A stretch of DNA of 64,000 nucleotides, taken from contig NZ_LMCT01000012.1 in assembly GCF_001424875.1 (NCBI RefSeq), forward strand, positions 478,078 to 542,077, given 5' to 3'. Of this stretch, positions 17,014 through 25,450 are shown piece after piece. The position numbers and the translations under genes are program-made. Each line of letters starts with the position of its first letter. Position 1 is the stretch's first letter. Under the pieces are notes generated by a model. The model was not told the origin of the DNA, ran no database searches, and saw nothing but the letters and a program-made list of their open reading frames with translations. The stretch is from Kitasatospora sp. Root107. GTDB lineage: Bacteria > Actinomycetota > Actinomycetes > Streptomycetales > Streptomycetaceae.

Positions 17014-18033
17014 ATGAACCTCCTCGTGATCGGCGGCTCGTCCTTCCTCGGCCGCGCCTACGTGTCCGAAGCCCTGCAGCGTGGCCACCGGGTCACCACC
17101 TTCAACCGCGGCCTCTCCGGCCCCGACCAGCCCGGCGTCGAAGCCGTCCGGGGCGACCGCAACTCCCCCGAGGACCTGGCCCGGCTGGTCGACGGCCGCC
17201 ACTGGGACGCCGTGGTGGACAGTGCCGGGCAGCAGCCGTACGCGGTCTCGCTGGCCGCCCGGACGCTGCGCGACCATACCGGGCACTACACCTTCGTCTC
17301 CTCCGTGCACGCCTTCACCGACTGGCCCGCCGTGTCGGTCGACGAGGACACTGCCACCCAGCCCTGCCCCGCCGACACCCCGGCCGACCAGCCGCCCGGC
17401 AACCACCTCAAGGCCGGCTGCGAGCGGGCGGTACTGGAGGTGTTCGGGCCCGAGCGGTCGCTGATCCTGAACTGCGGCCTGCTGATCGGCCCGTACGAGA
17501 ACGTGGGCCGGCTGCCCTGGTGGCTGGAGCGGATCGCCGAGGGCGGCAGGGTGCTCGCGGGTGGCGACCCGGAGCGCGAGCTCCAGCTGATCGACGCCCG
17601 GGACTTCGCCGCCTTCGGGCTCGACCTGCTGGAGCGGGGCGACGCCGGACGGTACGTCACCACCGCGCTGCCCGGCACCAGCACCATGCGCGGGATGCTC
17701 GAAGCCTGTGTGACCGCCACCGGCAGCGGGGCCGAACTGGCCTGGGCGCCGGACGAGTTGCTCACCGAGGCGGCGGTGTCGCCGTGGACCGAGCTGCCGC
17801 TCTGGAGCCCGACCTCGCCCGACTGGGCGGGCATCTGGACCGCCGACGCCGCGAAGGCCGCGGCGGCCGGACTGCGCACCCGCCCGCTGGCCGACACGGT
17901 CGCCGACACCTGGGCCTGGATCCAGCAGCGTGGCCCCGCCGACGCCCCCTACCGGCAGGGCAGCACCGAGCTCGGGATCGACCGGGCGAAGGAGCAGCAG
18001 CTGCTGACCGCACTGGGTCGGTCCGAGGGCTGA
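17014..18033 (+). CDS. NAD(P)-dependent epimerase/dehydratase-like reductase (extended SDR)
   Basis: 339 residues. The N-terminal Rossmann motif LVIGGSSFLGRAYVSEAL (GxxxxLG type) starts at residue 3, which supports ATG 17014 over longer frames. The usual YxxxK catalytic pair is not obvious: HYTFVSSVHAF and GNHLKAGCE are at the expected places, so the Tyr appears missing, as in atypical or regulatory SDRs. C-terminal residues (about 285-335) carry TADAAKAAAAGLRTRPLADT, typical of SCO-type NAD-epimerases that act on sugars. Substrate unknown. Ends at a bidirectional hairpin. Confidence 0.82.
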   Translation: MNLLVIGGSSFLGRAYVSEALQRGHRVTTFNRGLSGPDQPGVEAVRGDRNSPEDLARLVDGRHWDAVVDSAGQQPYAVSLAARTLRDHTGHYTFVSSVHAFTDWPAVSVDEDTATQPCPADTPADQPPGNHLKAGCERAVLEVFGPERSLILNCGLLIGPYENVGRLPWWLERIAEGGRVLAGGDPERELQLIDARDFAAFGLDLLERGDAGRYVTTALPGTSTMRGMLEACVTATGSGAELAWAPDELLTEAAVSPWTELPLWSPTSPDWAGIWTADAAKAAAAGLRTRPLADTVADTWAWIQQRGPADAPYRQGSTELGIDRAKEQQLLTALGRSEG

Positions 18034-18039
18034 ACGGCG

Positions 18040-18076
18040 GTGGGCGGCACTGCTCGACCTGAGCGGTGCCGCCCAC
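18040..18076. terminator. Bidirectional terminator hairpin
   Basis: A 16-bp stem, 18040-18055 with 18061-18076 and one mismatch, lies between the convergent epimerase and polyprenyl synthase genes. Confidence 0.8.
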
Positions 18077-18087
18077 GACGCAGGAGC

Positions 18088-19140
18088 TCAGTACGCCCGT
18101 CGGGTGACCAGCTCCGCGAGGGCCAGCAGGTCGTCGGCCGCCGACGGGTCGGGGACGGCGTCCGCCAGGTGGGCGATCGCGGCCGCCATCCGCTCACAGG
18201 ACTCGCTCTGGGCCCAGGCCCGGCCGCCGGCCTGGTCCACCGAAGCGGCCGCCTCGCGCAGCTCGACGGCGGTCAACGGGCGTTCCAGTGCGTAGAGTTC
18301 GGCCAGCCGGGCACTGCCCGGGTTGCCGGAGGCGAGTGCGAAGACCACCGGCAGGGACTTCTTCCTGGCGGCCAGGTCGGCGCCGACCGGCTTGCCGGTG
18401 ACCGCCGGGTCGCCCCAGATGCCGATCAGGTCGTCGATCAGCTGGAAGGCCAGCCCGATCTCCCGGCCGAACGCGTCCAGCGCGGCCGCCGCCTGCTCCC
18501 CCGCGCCACCGTAGAGCGCACCGATCGCGCAGGCACTACCGAGCAGGGCGCCGGTCTTGGCCTCGGCCATGGCCAGGCACTCGGCCAGGGTGACGTCGTC
18601 GCGCTGCTCGAAGGCGCAGTCCGCCTGCTGGCCCTCGCAGAGCTCGACCACACAGTCGGCCAGCCGCCGGACCGCCGTCGCGGCGGCCGGGTGCTCGTCC
18701 TCCGCGAGCACCCGCAGGGCCAGCGAGTGCATCGCGTCGCCCGCCAGGATCGCCTCGGTGACGCCGAACACCCGCCAGGCGGTGGGGCGGTGGCGCCGGG
18801 TGTCGTCCCGGTCGATGACGTCGTCGTGCAGCAGGGTGAAGTTGTGCACCAGCTCGACGGCGGCCGCCGCCCGGACCGCCACAGCGGGCCCGGTGGCCCC
18901 GACCGCCTGGGCCGCGGCCAGCACCAGGGCCGGCCGGATCGCCTTGCCCGAACCGGCGGTCGACGGCACGCCGTCCGCCTCCCACCATCCGAAGTGGTAC
19001 CCCGAGACCCGCCGCATCGAGGCGGGCAGCGACTCGACGGCCGCCCGCAGCACCGGGTCCACCACCGCCCGGGAGCGGGCCAGCACCTCGATGGCCTCGG
19101 CCCCCTCGCGGCTGTCCCGCTCGATCGTGAAGATCCCCAT
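18088..19140 (-). CDS. Polyprenyl diphosphate synthase, putative encapsulin cargo
   Basis: 350 residues. Trans-isoprenyl diphosphate synthase with both Asp-rich motifs: FARM LLHDDVIDRDD (D106, D107, D110) and SARM LIDDLIGIWGD (D236, D237). It condenses IPP with allylic diphosphates; chain length cannot be read from sequence alone. The ATG at 19140 has GGGAGG 8 bases upstream. It lies 72 bp downstream of the encapsulin shell gene on the same strand, matching the known family 2B encapsulin/polyprenyl transferase operons. Unlike many family 2 cargos, no long disordered Pro/Ala/Gly extension is seen at either end, so the loading mode is unclear. Confidence 0.92.
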   Translation of the reverse strand: MGIFTIERDSREGAEAIEVLARSRAVVDPVLRAAVESLPASMRRVSGYHFGWWEADGVPSTAGSGKAIRPALVLAAAQAVGATGPAVAVRAAAAVELVHNFTLLHDDVIDRDDTRRHRPTAWRVFGVTEAILAGDAMHSLALRVLAEDEHPAAATAVRRLADCVVELCEGQQADCAFEQRDDVTLAECLAMAEAKTGALLGSACAIGALYGGAGEQAAAALDAFGREIGLAFQLIDDLIGIWGDPAVTGKPVGADLAARKKSLPVVFALASGNPGSARLAELYALERPLTAVELREAAASVDQAGGRAWAQSESCERMAAAIAHLADAVPDPSAADDLLALAELVTRRAY

Positions 19141-19212
19141 GTCCGTCCTCCCCCAGATGAAGTGGCTGCGCGCGGACCGCCCGCAGCCTCGGTACCGCCG
19201 GCTCCGGTGCGG

Positions 19213-20646
19213 TCAGCCCCGGTGCGCGATGTCGACGTTCTCCAGCACACCGACCGCGTTGGGCACCAGCACCGCCGCGGAGTAGTAGGTGCTCACCAGG
19301 TAGGAGGTGATCGCCTTCTCGTCGATCCCCATGAACCGCACCGAAAGACCGGGCTCGTACTCGTCCGGAAGACCGGTCTGCCGCAGCCCGATCACCCCCT
19401 CGCTGTTCTCCCCGGTCCGCATCGCCAGGATCGAGGTGGTCTGCCCCTTGCTGATCGGGATCTTGTTGCAGGGCAGGATCGGCACCCCGCGCCAGGCGGT
19501 CACCCGCTGCCCGTCCAGCTCGACCGCCTCCGGGTACAGGCCGCGCTTGCTGGCCTCCCGGCCGATCGCCGCGATCGCCCTCGGGTGCGCCAGGTAGAAC
19601 CGGGTGCTCCGGCGCCGGCTGAGCAGGTCGTCCATGTCGTCCGGGGTCGGCGGCCCCGAGTGGGTGGAGATCCGCTGCTCGTACGCGGCGGTCGCCAGCA
19701 GGCCGAACTCGGGGTTGTTGACCAGCTCGTACTCCTGGCGCTCGCGCAGCGCCTCGATGGTCAGCCGGAGCTGCTGCTCGGTCTGGTTCATCGGCCCGTT
19801 GTAGAGGTCGGCGACCCGGGTGTGCACCCGGAGCACGGTCTGAGCCAGGCTCAGCTCGTACTCGCGCGGCCGCAGCTCGTAGTCCACGAAGGTGCTCGGC
19901 AGTTCGACCTCACCCCGGTGGCCGGCCGACAGCTCGATCTGCGCCTCGCCGTACTTGTTGACGGCCTGTCGGGCGCCCGCCGCATACCGCTCGAGCTGCT
20001 CGCGCAGCGCGGGGGAACGCCCGGCCAGCTCCTGGAAGGCCGCCCGGGGCAGCGCCAGCACGGTGCCCGCCGTGACGGCCCGGACGGCGTACGGCCAGAG
20101 CGGGTCGGACTGCCCGAGAGCCTCGTCCCCCAGCTGGTCGCCGTCGGCCGACATCCCGAGCACCGTGGTCTCGCCGTACCTGCCGACGCCCAGCCGGTCG
20201 AGTTTGCCGTGCGCGATCAGAAACACCTCGTCGACCGGCTGCCCGGCCTCCGCCAGCAGCTCGCCGGGGGCGACCGTACGGGCGGTGCACCGGCCCGCCA
20301 GCTCGACCAGCAGCCGGTCGTCCGGGAAGTCGCGGAGCAGCGGGATCTCCCGCAGCGTCGGCGCCACCACCCGGACCTCGGAGCCGGTCTGCTCGAATCC
20401 CACCCGGCCCTGGCCGACGGCGTGGCTCAGCCGCCGGTTCACCCGGTAGGCGCCGCCCGCGACCTCGACCCAGGGCAGCACCTTGAGCAGCCAGCGGTCG
20501 CTGATCTCCTGCATCTGCGGGGCGGACTTGGTGGTGGTCGCCAGTTGTCGGGCGGCCTCGGTCCCGAGGCTCTGTGGGCGCACACCGGCCGCGGCCGGTG
20601 ACTCCCCGCCCTGGTGGGGGATACCGACATTGGTTTCGATGGACAT
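19213..20646 (-). CDS. Family 2B encapsulin nanocompartment shell protein
   Basis: 477 residues from ATG 20646 (MSIETNVG). Architecture: an N-arm and HK97-like start ([27 protein letters not shown]), an inserted cyclic-nucleotide-binding domain (about 95-215: [29 protein letters not shown]), then the rest of the HK97 fold ([57 protein letters not shown]). The insertion defines family 2B, formerly annotated as Crp/EshA-like proteins. The shell self-assembles into a compartment; the neighbouring prenyl synthase is the presumed cargo. The ligand-binding domain suggests control by a small molecule, but cAMP binding is not proven here. Confidence 0.92.
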   Translation of the reverse strand: MSIETNVGIPHQGGESPAAAGVRPQSLGTEAARQLATTTKSAPQMQEISDRWLLKVLPWVEVAGGAYRVNRRLSHAVGQGRVGFEQTGSEVRVVAPTLREIPLLRDFPDDRLLVELAGRCTARTVAPGELLAEAGQPVDEVFLIAHGKLDRLGVGRYGETTVLGMSADGDQLGDEALGQSDPLWPYAVRAVTAGTVLALPRAAFQELAGRSPALREQLERYAAGARQAVNKYGEAQIELSAGHRGEVELPSTFVDYELRPREYELSLAQTVLRVHTRVADLYNGPMNQTEQQLRLTIEALRERQEYELVNNPEFGLLATAAYEQRISTHSGPPTPDDMDDLLSRRRSTRFYLAHPRAIAAIGREASKRGLYPEAVELDGQRVTAWRGVPILPCNKIPISKGQTTSILAMRTGENSEGVIGLRQTGLPDEYEPGLSVRFMGIDEKAITSYLVSTYYSAAVLVPNAVGVLENVDIAHRG

Positions 20647-21075
20647 CGAAGGCCTCTCCGCGAGCACGATGCGGGCATGATGGACGGATCGCGTTGCGTG
20701 GTTCATAGTGGCGGCCGGCCGGGCTCAGCTGATCGACAAATGCCACCGGGCTCACCCGAATCAGTGATTGTTCGGACGTTCTCGCTCCGACTACGCCGTT
20801 TCTGTGCATCGCGTACGCCGTCGCACTCGGACCGTCGAAGAATTCACATCCCGGAAACCTGTCGACCACCAGGCCAACTGGCCAGCAATTCAAGTGAGTT
20901 GACGGAAGCCCGGCGATTCCCCCGGTTGACGCCGCGGATCGGCCGCCACCCCCCGTTCATCCGTTCGGCCGAGAGCGCTAAGGTGCCACTTCAAGGGCGC
21001 AGTCAAGGCCGATCGGCCATCCTCTGCCGGACGCCCTCCCACTCTTCTTGCTGCCCTTTTCCAGGGAGACCTCTG
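20647..21075. other. Long divergent intergenic region between encapsulin and ATP-grasp genes
   Basis: 429 bp without a supportable gene. Composition is lower in GC and lacks codon bias in any frame. It must hold the promoter of the encapsulin operon and that of the ATP-grasp gene, possibly with a long 5' leader for the latter. I saw no strong palindrome or riboswitch-like fold by eye. Confidence 0.5.
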
Positions 21076-22194
21076 TTGATCGCCCCCACCCGCGTCTGGC
21101 TGAACCGCACCTACGCCGAGAACGTCTTCTTCATTGACCTGCTGCGGGCGGCGCCGGTGGAGGTCTACGCCACCCACGTGGACGCCGACTCCCCCGTCCT
21201 GGCGGCCGCCGACCACGGCCTGCTGGAGCCGGACGGCCTGTCCGCCGAGGCGTACGTGGAGTTCGCCCTGGACTTCTGCGACCGGCACCGGATCGACGTC
21301 TTCCTCCCCCGGCTGCACCAGCTCGCGATCGCGCGGCGCCGCGCCGAGTTCACCGCCCGGGGCACCGAATTGATCTGCCCGCCCGCCCAGGCGATCGCCA
21401 CCTTCGAGAGCAAGGTGGACGGCTACGTCGCGATGGCGGCCGCCGGGCTGCCGGTGCCGAGCTGGCACCACGTCCGGACCGCCGACGAACTGCTGCGCGC
21501 GGTGGAGGAGTTGGAGTACGCCGGGGAGCAGCCCTGCCTCAAGCCGGCCAGCGGCGCGGGCGGCGAGGGCTTCCGCACCATCACCCGGGAGCCGTTCCAG
21601 CTGGGGCAGCTGGCCGGCTGGCCCAGCGGCAGCGTGCAGCTCGACCAGCTGGCTGACGCGATCGCCGCCGCCCCCGAGCCGGTCGACCTGCTGGTGATGC
21701 CCTACCTGGAGGGCCCCGAGGTCTCGGTGGACTGCCTCGCCGACCCGGACGGCCGGCTGCTGGCCGCCGTCGGCCGCAGCAAGCGCAGCCGCCGCCGGAG
21801 CTTCACCGTCGACCCGGTGTACCTGGAGCCGACCCGGCGGCTGATCGAGACCTTCGGGATGGCCTACCTCTCCAACGTGCAGTTCCGCCACCACCGGGGA
21901 GTGCCGGTGCTGCTGGACATCAACACCCGGCCCTCGGGGGGTCTGCACCAGCTGCGGCTGTGCGGGCTCAACCTGCCGCTGGCCGCCGTCCAGCTGGCGC
22001 TCGGCCGGCTGCCGGCACTGCCGCCCGCCGACGAACTGCTGGGCGAGGACTACGCGTTGGTGGCCGCCATCCAGCCGATCCTGCCGTCACTCGGTGCAGC
22101 GCCGCGCCAGCCGGAGACCCTGCCCGAGCCGGAGCTCCTGCCCCTGCCGGTGGCGGCCGTGCACCAGCCGAAGCCGATGGCCGCACTGGTCTGA
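21076..22194 (+). CDS. ATP-grasp domain ligase-like protein
   Basis: 372 residues from TTG 21076, supported by GGGAGA 6 bases upstream. The ATP-grasp fold is seen as: the pre-grasp domain (about 1-100, VWLNRTYAENVFFIDLLRAA), ATP-loop LKPASGAGGEGFRTI (about 155-170), LVMPYLEGPEVSVDCL, and the metal-binding end LLDINTRPSGGLHQLRLCGL. These enzymes join a carboxylate to an amine or thiol via an acyl-phosphate. The substrate is not recognisable; it resembles carbamoyl-phosphate-synthase-like/ATP-grasp peptide ligases. Divergent from the encapsulin operon, so functional linkage is possible but unproven. Confidence 0.85.
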   Translation: MIAPTRVWLNRTYAENVFFIDLLRAAPVEVYATHVDADSPVLAAADHGLLEPDGLSAEAYVEFALDFCDRHRIDVFLPRLHQLAIARRRAEFTARGTELICPPAQAIATFESKVDGYVAMAAAGLPVPSWHHVRTADELLRAVEELEYAGEQPCLKPASGAGGEGFRTITREPFQLGQLAGWPSGSVQLDQLADAIAAAPEPVDLLVMPYLEGPEVSVDCLADPDGRLLAAVGRSKRSRRRSFTVDPVYLEPTRRLIETFGMAYLSNVQFRHHRGVPVLLDINTRPSGGLHQLRLCGLNLPLAAVQLALGRLPALPPADELLGEDYALVAAIQPILPSLGAAPRQPETLPEPELLPLPVAAVHQPKPMAALV

Positions 22195-22219
22195 CACGCG
22201 GGGCCGGGCCGGCCTCGGG

Positions 22220-22777
22220 TCAGCCGGGGCCGTTCCAGTCCAGGGTCGGCGGCAGCACGCCCTCCAGGGTGAGCAGCCAGCGCTTGATCTCCAGGCCGCG
22301 CGGCCCGCCGCCGAAGCCACCGATGCCGTCCGAGGCGACCACCCGGTGGCAGGGCACCAGCAGGCAGAGCGGATTGGCGCCCATCATCTTGCCCACCGTC
22401 CGGGCCGCCGTCCATCCACCGTCCGTGAAGTCCTCGAACACCCCACTGCGGGCGCCGAGTTCGCCGTAGGTGAGGGTCTGCCCGTAGCCGGCCTGGGCGG
22501 TCAGGGTCTGCAGCACGGTGCGATGCGGCCCGGTGGTGAACCGCCAGTCGATCGGCAGCTCCAGCTCCGTCCGCCGACCTTCGAAGTACTCCGCCAGCCG
22601 GGCCCGCACCAGCCCGGCCCGGCTCTCGTCCGCACACTCCGGTATCCCCACCCGGCCGGGCACACCCGTGATCGCGTCGCCGTGGTACGAGACCGCCGCC
22701 ACTCCCTGCTCGGTGACGGCCAGCCGCAGCGGCCCGCTCGGCAGCGGCGTCGGCACGGTCACCCAGGAGATCCACAT
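22220..22777 (-). CDS. ogt: Methylated-DNA--protein-cysteine S-methyltransferase
   Basis: 185 residues. Suicide repair of O6-methylguanine. The active-site motif is VPCHRV with acceptor Cys143; the recognition helix and winged element are seen as LTYGELGARSG and GIGGFGGG (usual family end). Here an insertion, VFEDFTDGGWTAART, precedes the usual VGKMMGANP segment. The N-terminal domain lacks the Ada zinc-cysteine site, so this is the Ogt/MGMT-like form. Monocistronic; convergent with the ATP-grasp gene. Confidence 0.93.
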   Translation of the reverse strand: MWISWVTVPTPLPSGPLRLAVTEQGVAAVSYHGDAITGVPGRVGIPECADESRAGLVRARLAEYFEGRRTELELPIDWRFTTGPHRTVLQTLTAQAGYGQTLTYGELGARSGVFEDFTDGGWTAARTVGKMMGANPLCLLVPCHRVVASDGIGGFGGGPRGLEIKRWLLTLEGVLPPTLDWNGPG

Positions 22778-22894
22778 ACCAGCACGCTACCCGCGCCCAC
22801 CCACGGCGAACGGCCGGATTCCCGATTCCTCCGCAACGGGGCCACCCGCGCGTCGGCCGTGGCACGGCGCGGACGCGTCGGGTATCAAGAAAGG

Positions 22895-23434
22895 GTGAAA
22901 TCACCCCATAAGCAGTTAATTCCCCCGCCCTTGCTCACCCTCGACAGCTCCGGCCTGGTCGCCGAGATCGAGGCGTACCTCGCCACCGTCCCGCCGCCGG
23001 TCCGCCCGGACCTGCCCTACGTCTGCCCGCTCGGCAGCATCCGGCAGCCCTGGTACGCGGAGCACCGCCCGCCGGCCCCGACCCTGCTGGACCGCCTGCT
23101 GCGCAGGCCCCCGGCACCGACCGTGGTGGGCATCGCCGGGCACCTGTCGCTGACCTCCCGGTACCTGGCCGCGGCCGGCTGGGTGCAGGGCACCATGTGG
23201 GACGCCGAGGGCCGGGTCTGCCTGCTCGGCGCACAGGCCGCCGTCCTGGCCCATGGCTTCGGCTCGCCCGGGGACGCCCGCCGGGCACGGATCCAGGTGA
23301 TGGAGGTGCTGCACGCGAGCGGACACCCCGTCAGCTCCCCCGACGAGTACAACGACGACCCGGCCACCCGGCAGGCGGACGTCCACCGGCTGCTCGACCG
23401 GGCCGCCGCCCGCGCCCGTACACTCGGGATCTGA
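22895..23434 (+). CDS. DUF6197-like conserved protein of unknown function
   Basis: 179 residues from GTG 22895. I recognise the layout of a small conserved actinobacterial family (DUF6197-like) but no catalytic motif. Seen: LTSRYLAAAGWVQGTMWDAE, then GRVCLLGAQAAVLA and SSPDEYNDDPATRQADVHRLLDR (in pieces). The start codon lies within the short palindrome GGGTGAAATCACCC (22893-22906), and no normal Shine-Dalgarno spacing is available, so initiation may be structured or leaderless. Confidence 0.75.
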   Translation: MKSPHKQLIPPPLLTLDSSGLVAEIEAYLATVPPPVRPDLPYVCPLGSIRQPWYAEHRPPAPTLLDRLLRRPPAPTVVGIAGHLSLTSRYLAAAGWVQGTMWDAEGRVCLLGAQAAVLAHGFGSPGDARRARIQVMEVLHASGHPVSSPDEYNDDPATRQADVHRLLDRAAARARTLGI

Positions 23435-23464
23435 GACCCGGCCGCGACCCGAAGGAGCCCGACG

Positions 23465-23656
23465 ATGAGCGAGGCCGTTCGCAGCGACGTCGTCCAGGGT
23501 GATGTCGTCCAGGGTGAGCCCGTCCGGAGCGCCGCCGTCCGGGACGAGAAGAGCAGGCGCCGCCAGATGCTGGTCCGGGCCTCCATCTACATCGCCGGTA
23601 CGCACGCCTTCGCCGGGTTCGTGATCCTGCTGTTCGCGCTGGGCAACCGCCACTGA
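23465..23656 (+). CDS. Small single-pass membrane protein (DUF6126-like)
   Basis: 63 residues. A hydrophilic N-terminus contains a duplicated DVVQG unit, then a basic KSRRRQ, then one TM segment (ASIYIAGTHAFAGFVILLFA). The ATG at 23465 follows AAGGAG at a good distance. It lies 30 bp after the DUF6197-like gene and may share its transcript. Function unknown. Confidence 0.75.
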   Translation: MSEAVRSDVVQGDVVQGEPVRSAAVRDEKSRRRQMLVRASIYIAGTHAFAGFVILLFALGNRH

Positions 23657-23759
23657 GCTCCGGCTCCACCCGATCGGGCAGGCGTGTCCGGTGGTTCGCC
23701 CACCGACAGCCGGGCAGACTGCCCAGCGACGGCGGAAGCGCGGAAACGGGCGGTGGACG

Positions 23760-24878
23760 ATGTCGGAATCCGATGCGGGCCAGGTGCCGACCATCGGGGT
23801 GGAGGAGGAGTTCCTGCTCGCCGACCGGTACAGCCGGGCCGCCGTCGGGGCCGCGCCGACCGTCCTGAAGACCGCCGCCGAACTGCTCGGCGACCAGGTC
23901 GGCTGCGAGCTGTTCCCGACCATGGTGGAGACCCGGACCGTACCGGTGCACACCCTGGACCAGCTGCACGGTGAACTGCGCCGGCTGCGCGCGGGCATCG
24001 CCGCCGCGGCCGAGCAGGCGGACTGCCGGGCGGTGGCCTCCGGCACCATGGTGATCCCCTCCGTCACCCGACTCGACGTCAGCAACCAGGACCGGTACCG
24101 GCGGATGGTCACCGAGTACGGGCCGCTGGTGCACGGCGACCAGGGCGCGGGCGTGGCCGGCTGTCACATCCACCTCGGCGTGCCGGACCGGGAGAGCGCC
24201 GTCCAGCTCGCCAACCACCTCCGTCCCTGGCTGCCGACGCTGCAGGCGATCGCCGCCAACTCGCCCTTCCACGACGGCCGGGACACCGGCTACGCGGGCT
24301 GGCGCACACTGCGCTGGGCCCAGTTCCCGGGCGCCGGGCCGACCCCGTTGCTCGCCGACGCCGCCGAGTACGACGCGCTGCTGGACCGGCTGGTGGAGAC
24401 GGGGCTGTTGCTCGACCGACGGATGGCCTACTGGCACGCCCGGCCCTCCGAGACCTTCCCGACCGTGGAGATCCGGGTCTGCGACGTGAACGCCGACCCC
24501 GGGGTGGTCGTCCTGCTGGCCGGGCTGGCCCGCGCACTGGCCGCCGTGCTGCTGGCCGAGGCCGCCCGGGGCGTCCGGCCGCCCCAGGTATCCGATCCGC
24601 TGCTCCGGGCCGCGCACTGGCGGGCCGCCCGGGACGGCCTGACCGGCGCCGGGGTCGACCTGACCACCGGCACCCCCGCCCCCGCCGTCGAGCTGGTCGA
24701 ACGCCTGCTCCGCCGGATCGCCCCCGGCCTGGCCGCCGCCGGGGACACCGCGACCGTCCACAGCCTGTGGACAGAGCTGCGTGGCCACGGCGGCGGCGCC
24801 GAGCGGCAGCGCACGGCCCACCGCCGCCGGTACGACCTGCGGGACGTGGTCGACGCGGTCACGCTGCCGGAGCAGTAG
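23760..24878 (+). CDS. Carboxylate-amine ligase, GCS2/YbdK family
   Basis: 372 residues from ATG 23760. Glutamate-cysteine ligase family 2 fold: TIGVEEEFLLADRYSRAA at the N-terminus (ATP/Mg2+ Glu cluster), GCHIHLGVPDRE (conserved HIH), and RPSETFPTVEIRVCDVNAD. Mycothiol, not glutathione, is the thiol of these bacteria (mshA is in this window), so a glutathione role is unlikely; YbdK-like proteins have only weak GCL activity in vitro. The 3' end overlaps the convergent SnoaL-like gene by 20 bp. Confidence 0.9.
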   Translation: MSESDAGQVPTIGVEEEFLLADRYSRAAVGAAPTVLKTAAELLGDQVGCELFPTMVETRTVPVHTLDQLHGELRRLRAGIAAAAEQADCRAVASGTMVIPSVTRLDVSNQDRYRRMVTEYGPLVHGDQGAGVAGCHIHLGVPDRESAVQLANHLRPWLPTLQAIAANSPFHDGRDTGYAGWRTLRWAQFPGAGPTPLLADAAEYDALLDRLVETGLLLDRRMAYWHARPSETFPTVEIRVCDVNADPGVVVLLAGLARALAAVLLAEAARGVRPPQVSDPLLRAAHWRAARDGLTGAGVDLTTGTPAPAVELVERLLRRIAPGLAAAGDTATVHSLWTELRGHGGGAERQRTAHRRRYDLRDVVDAVTLPEQ

Positions 24879-25326
24879 CCCGGACGGCAGACGGCAGATT
24901 GCTCTCGTTCCAGTCGCCGTGCCGCCAGACCGGTGTGGCCTGGACCTTGGCGAAGCGCCAGCCCTGCGGCGTCCGGACGACCTCCCAGCGGTAGACGCCA
25001 CCCATGAAGCGCGGGCCGTCGGGGCCGGTGAGCGGGGCGAAGGCCACCCGCAGGTTGGCCCGGACCGAGGCGCGGTCGCCGTCCCGCTCGATCAGCACGT
25101 CGGTGATCGAGTGCTGGGTCCGGGTGTCCTCGGTGTGGTTGTGCCTGGCCTGGGCGACCAGCCGGTGCACGCCCTGGACCAGACCGCCCGGGGTCTCGGC
25201 GACGGCGTCCTCGGTGAACAGATCGCGCCCGTCGCCGGTCACCCCCTCGTCCAGCCAGCGGCCCTGACGGGAGATCAGGTCGGTGATCTCGTTGCGGTCG
25301 AACAGCTCCTGCAGTCGGTCGTCCAT
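24859..25326 (-). CDS. SnoaL-like/NTF2-fold protein
   Basis: 155 residues from ATG 25326. Pattern of a SnoaL_4-type polyketide-cyclase-like fold: LQELFDRNEITDLISRQGRW, then LFTEDAV..., then GVYRWEVVRTPQGWRFAKVQ. Such proteins are isomerases, dehydratases or ligand carriers; no catalytic residue can be assigned here. Divergent from a TetR gene across an imperfect inverted repeat and probably its target. Confidence 0.82.
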   Translation of the reverse strand: MDDRLQELFDRNEITDLISRQGRWLDEGVTGDGRDLFTEDAVAETPGGLVQGVHRLVAQARHNHTEDTRTQHSITDVLIERDGDRASVRANLRVAFAPLTGPDGPRFMGGVYRWEVVRTPQGWRFAKVQATPVWRHGDWNESNLPSAVRATAPAA

Positions 25327-25361
25327 GATGACGCCCCCTCGTTGTCGGTGTGCTCGGACCA

Positions 25362-25389
25362 TATTGGCACTCGGTCTCATTTGGCAATA
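25362..25389. promoter_or_regulatory. Candidate TetR operator between SnoaL-like and TetR genes
   Basis: TATTGGCA (25362-25369) and TGGCAATA (25382-25389) form an inverted repeat, 7 of 8 bases, with a 12-base spacer. It lies in the 124-bp divergent gap, 36 bp before the SnoaL-like ATG. Confidence 0.45.
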
Positions 25390-25450
25390 GGTCGCTTTCG
25401 AGCCTCAGGAGCTACCGCTCCCGAGGGTCGCCGCCGGATAGGGTGTCGCC

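Noticed and set aside
14158..17406. A continuous 1082-codon frame on the minus strand
   Set aside because: Only its last 444 codons are a gene (DUF1254 copy B). The upstream part is an alternate frame of copy A and antisense of the epimerase, lacking family motifs.
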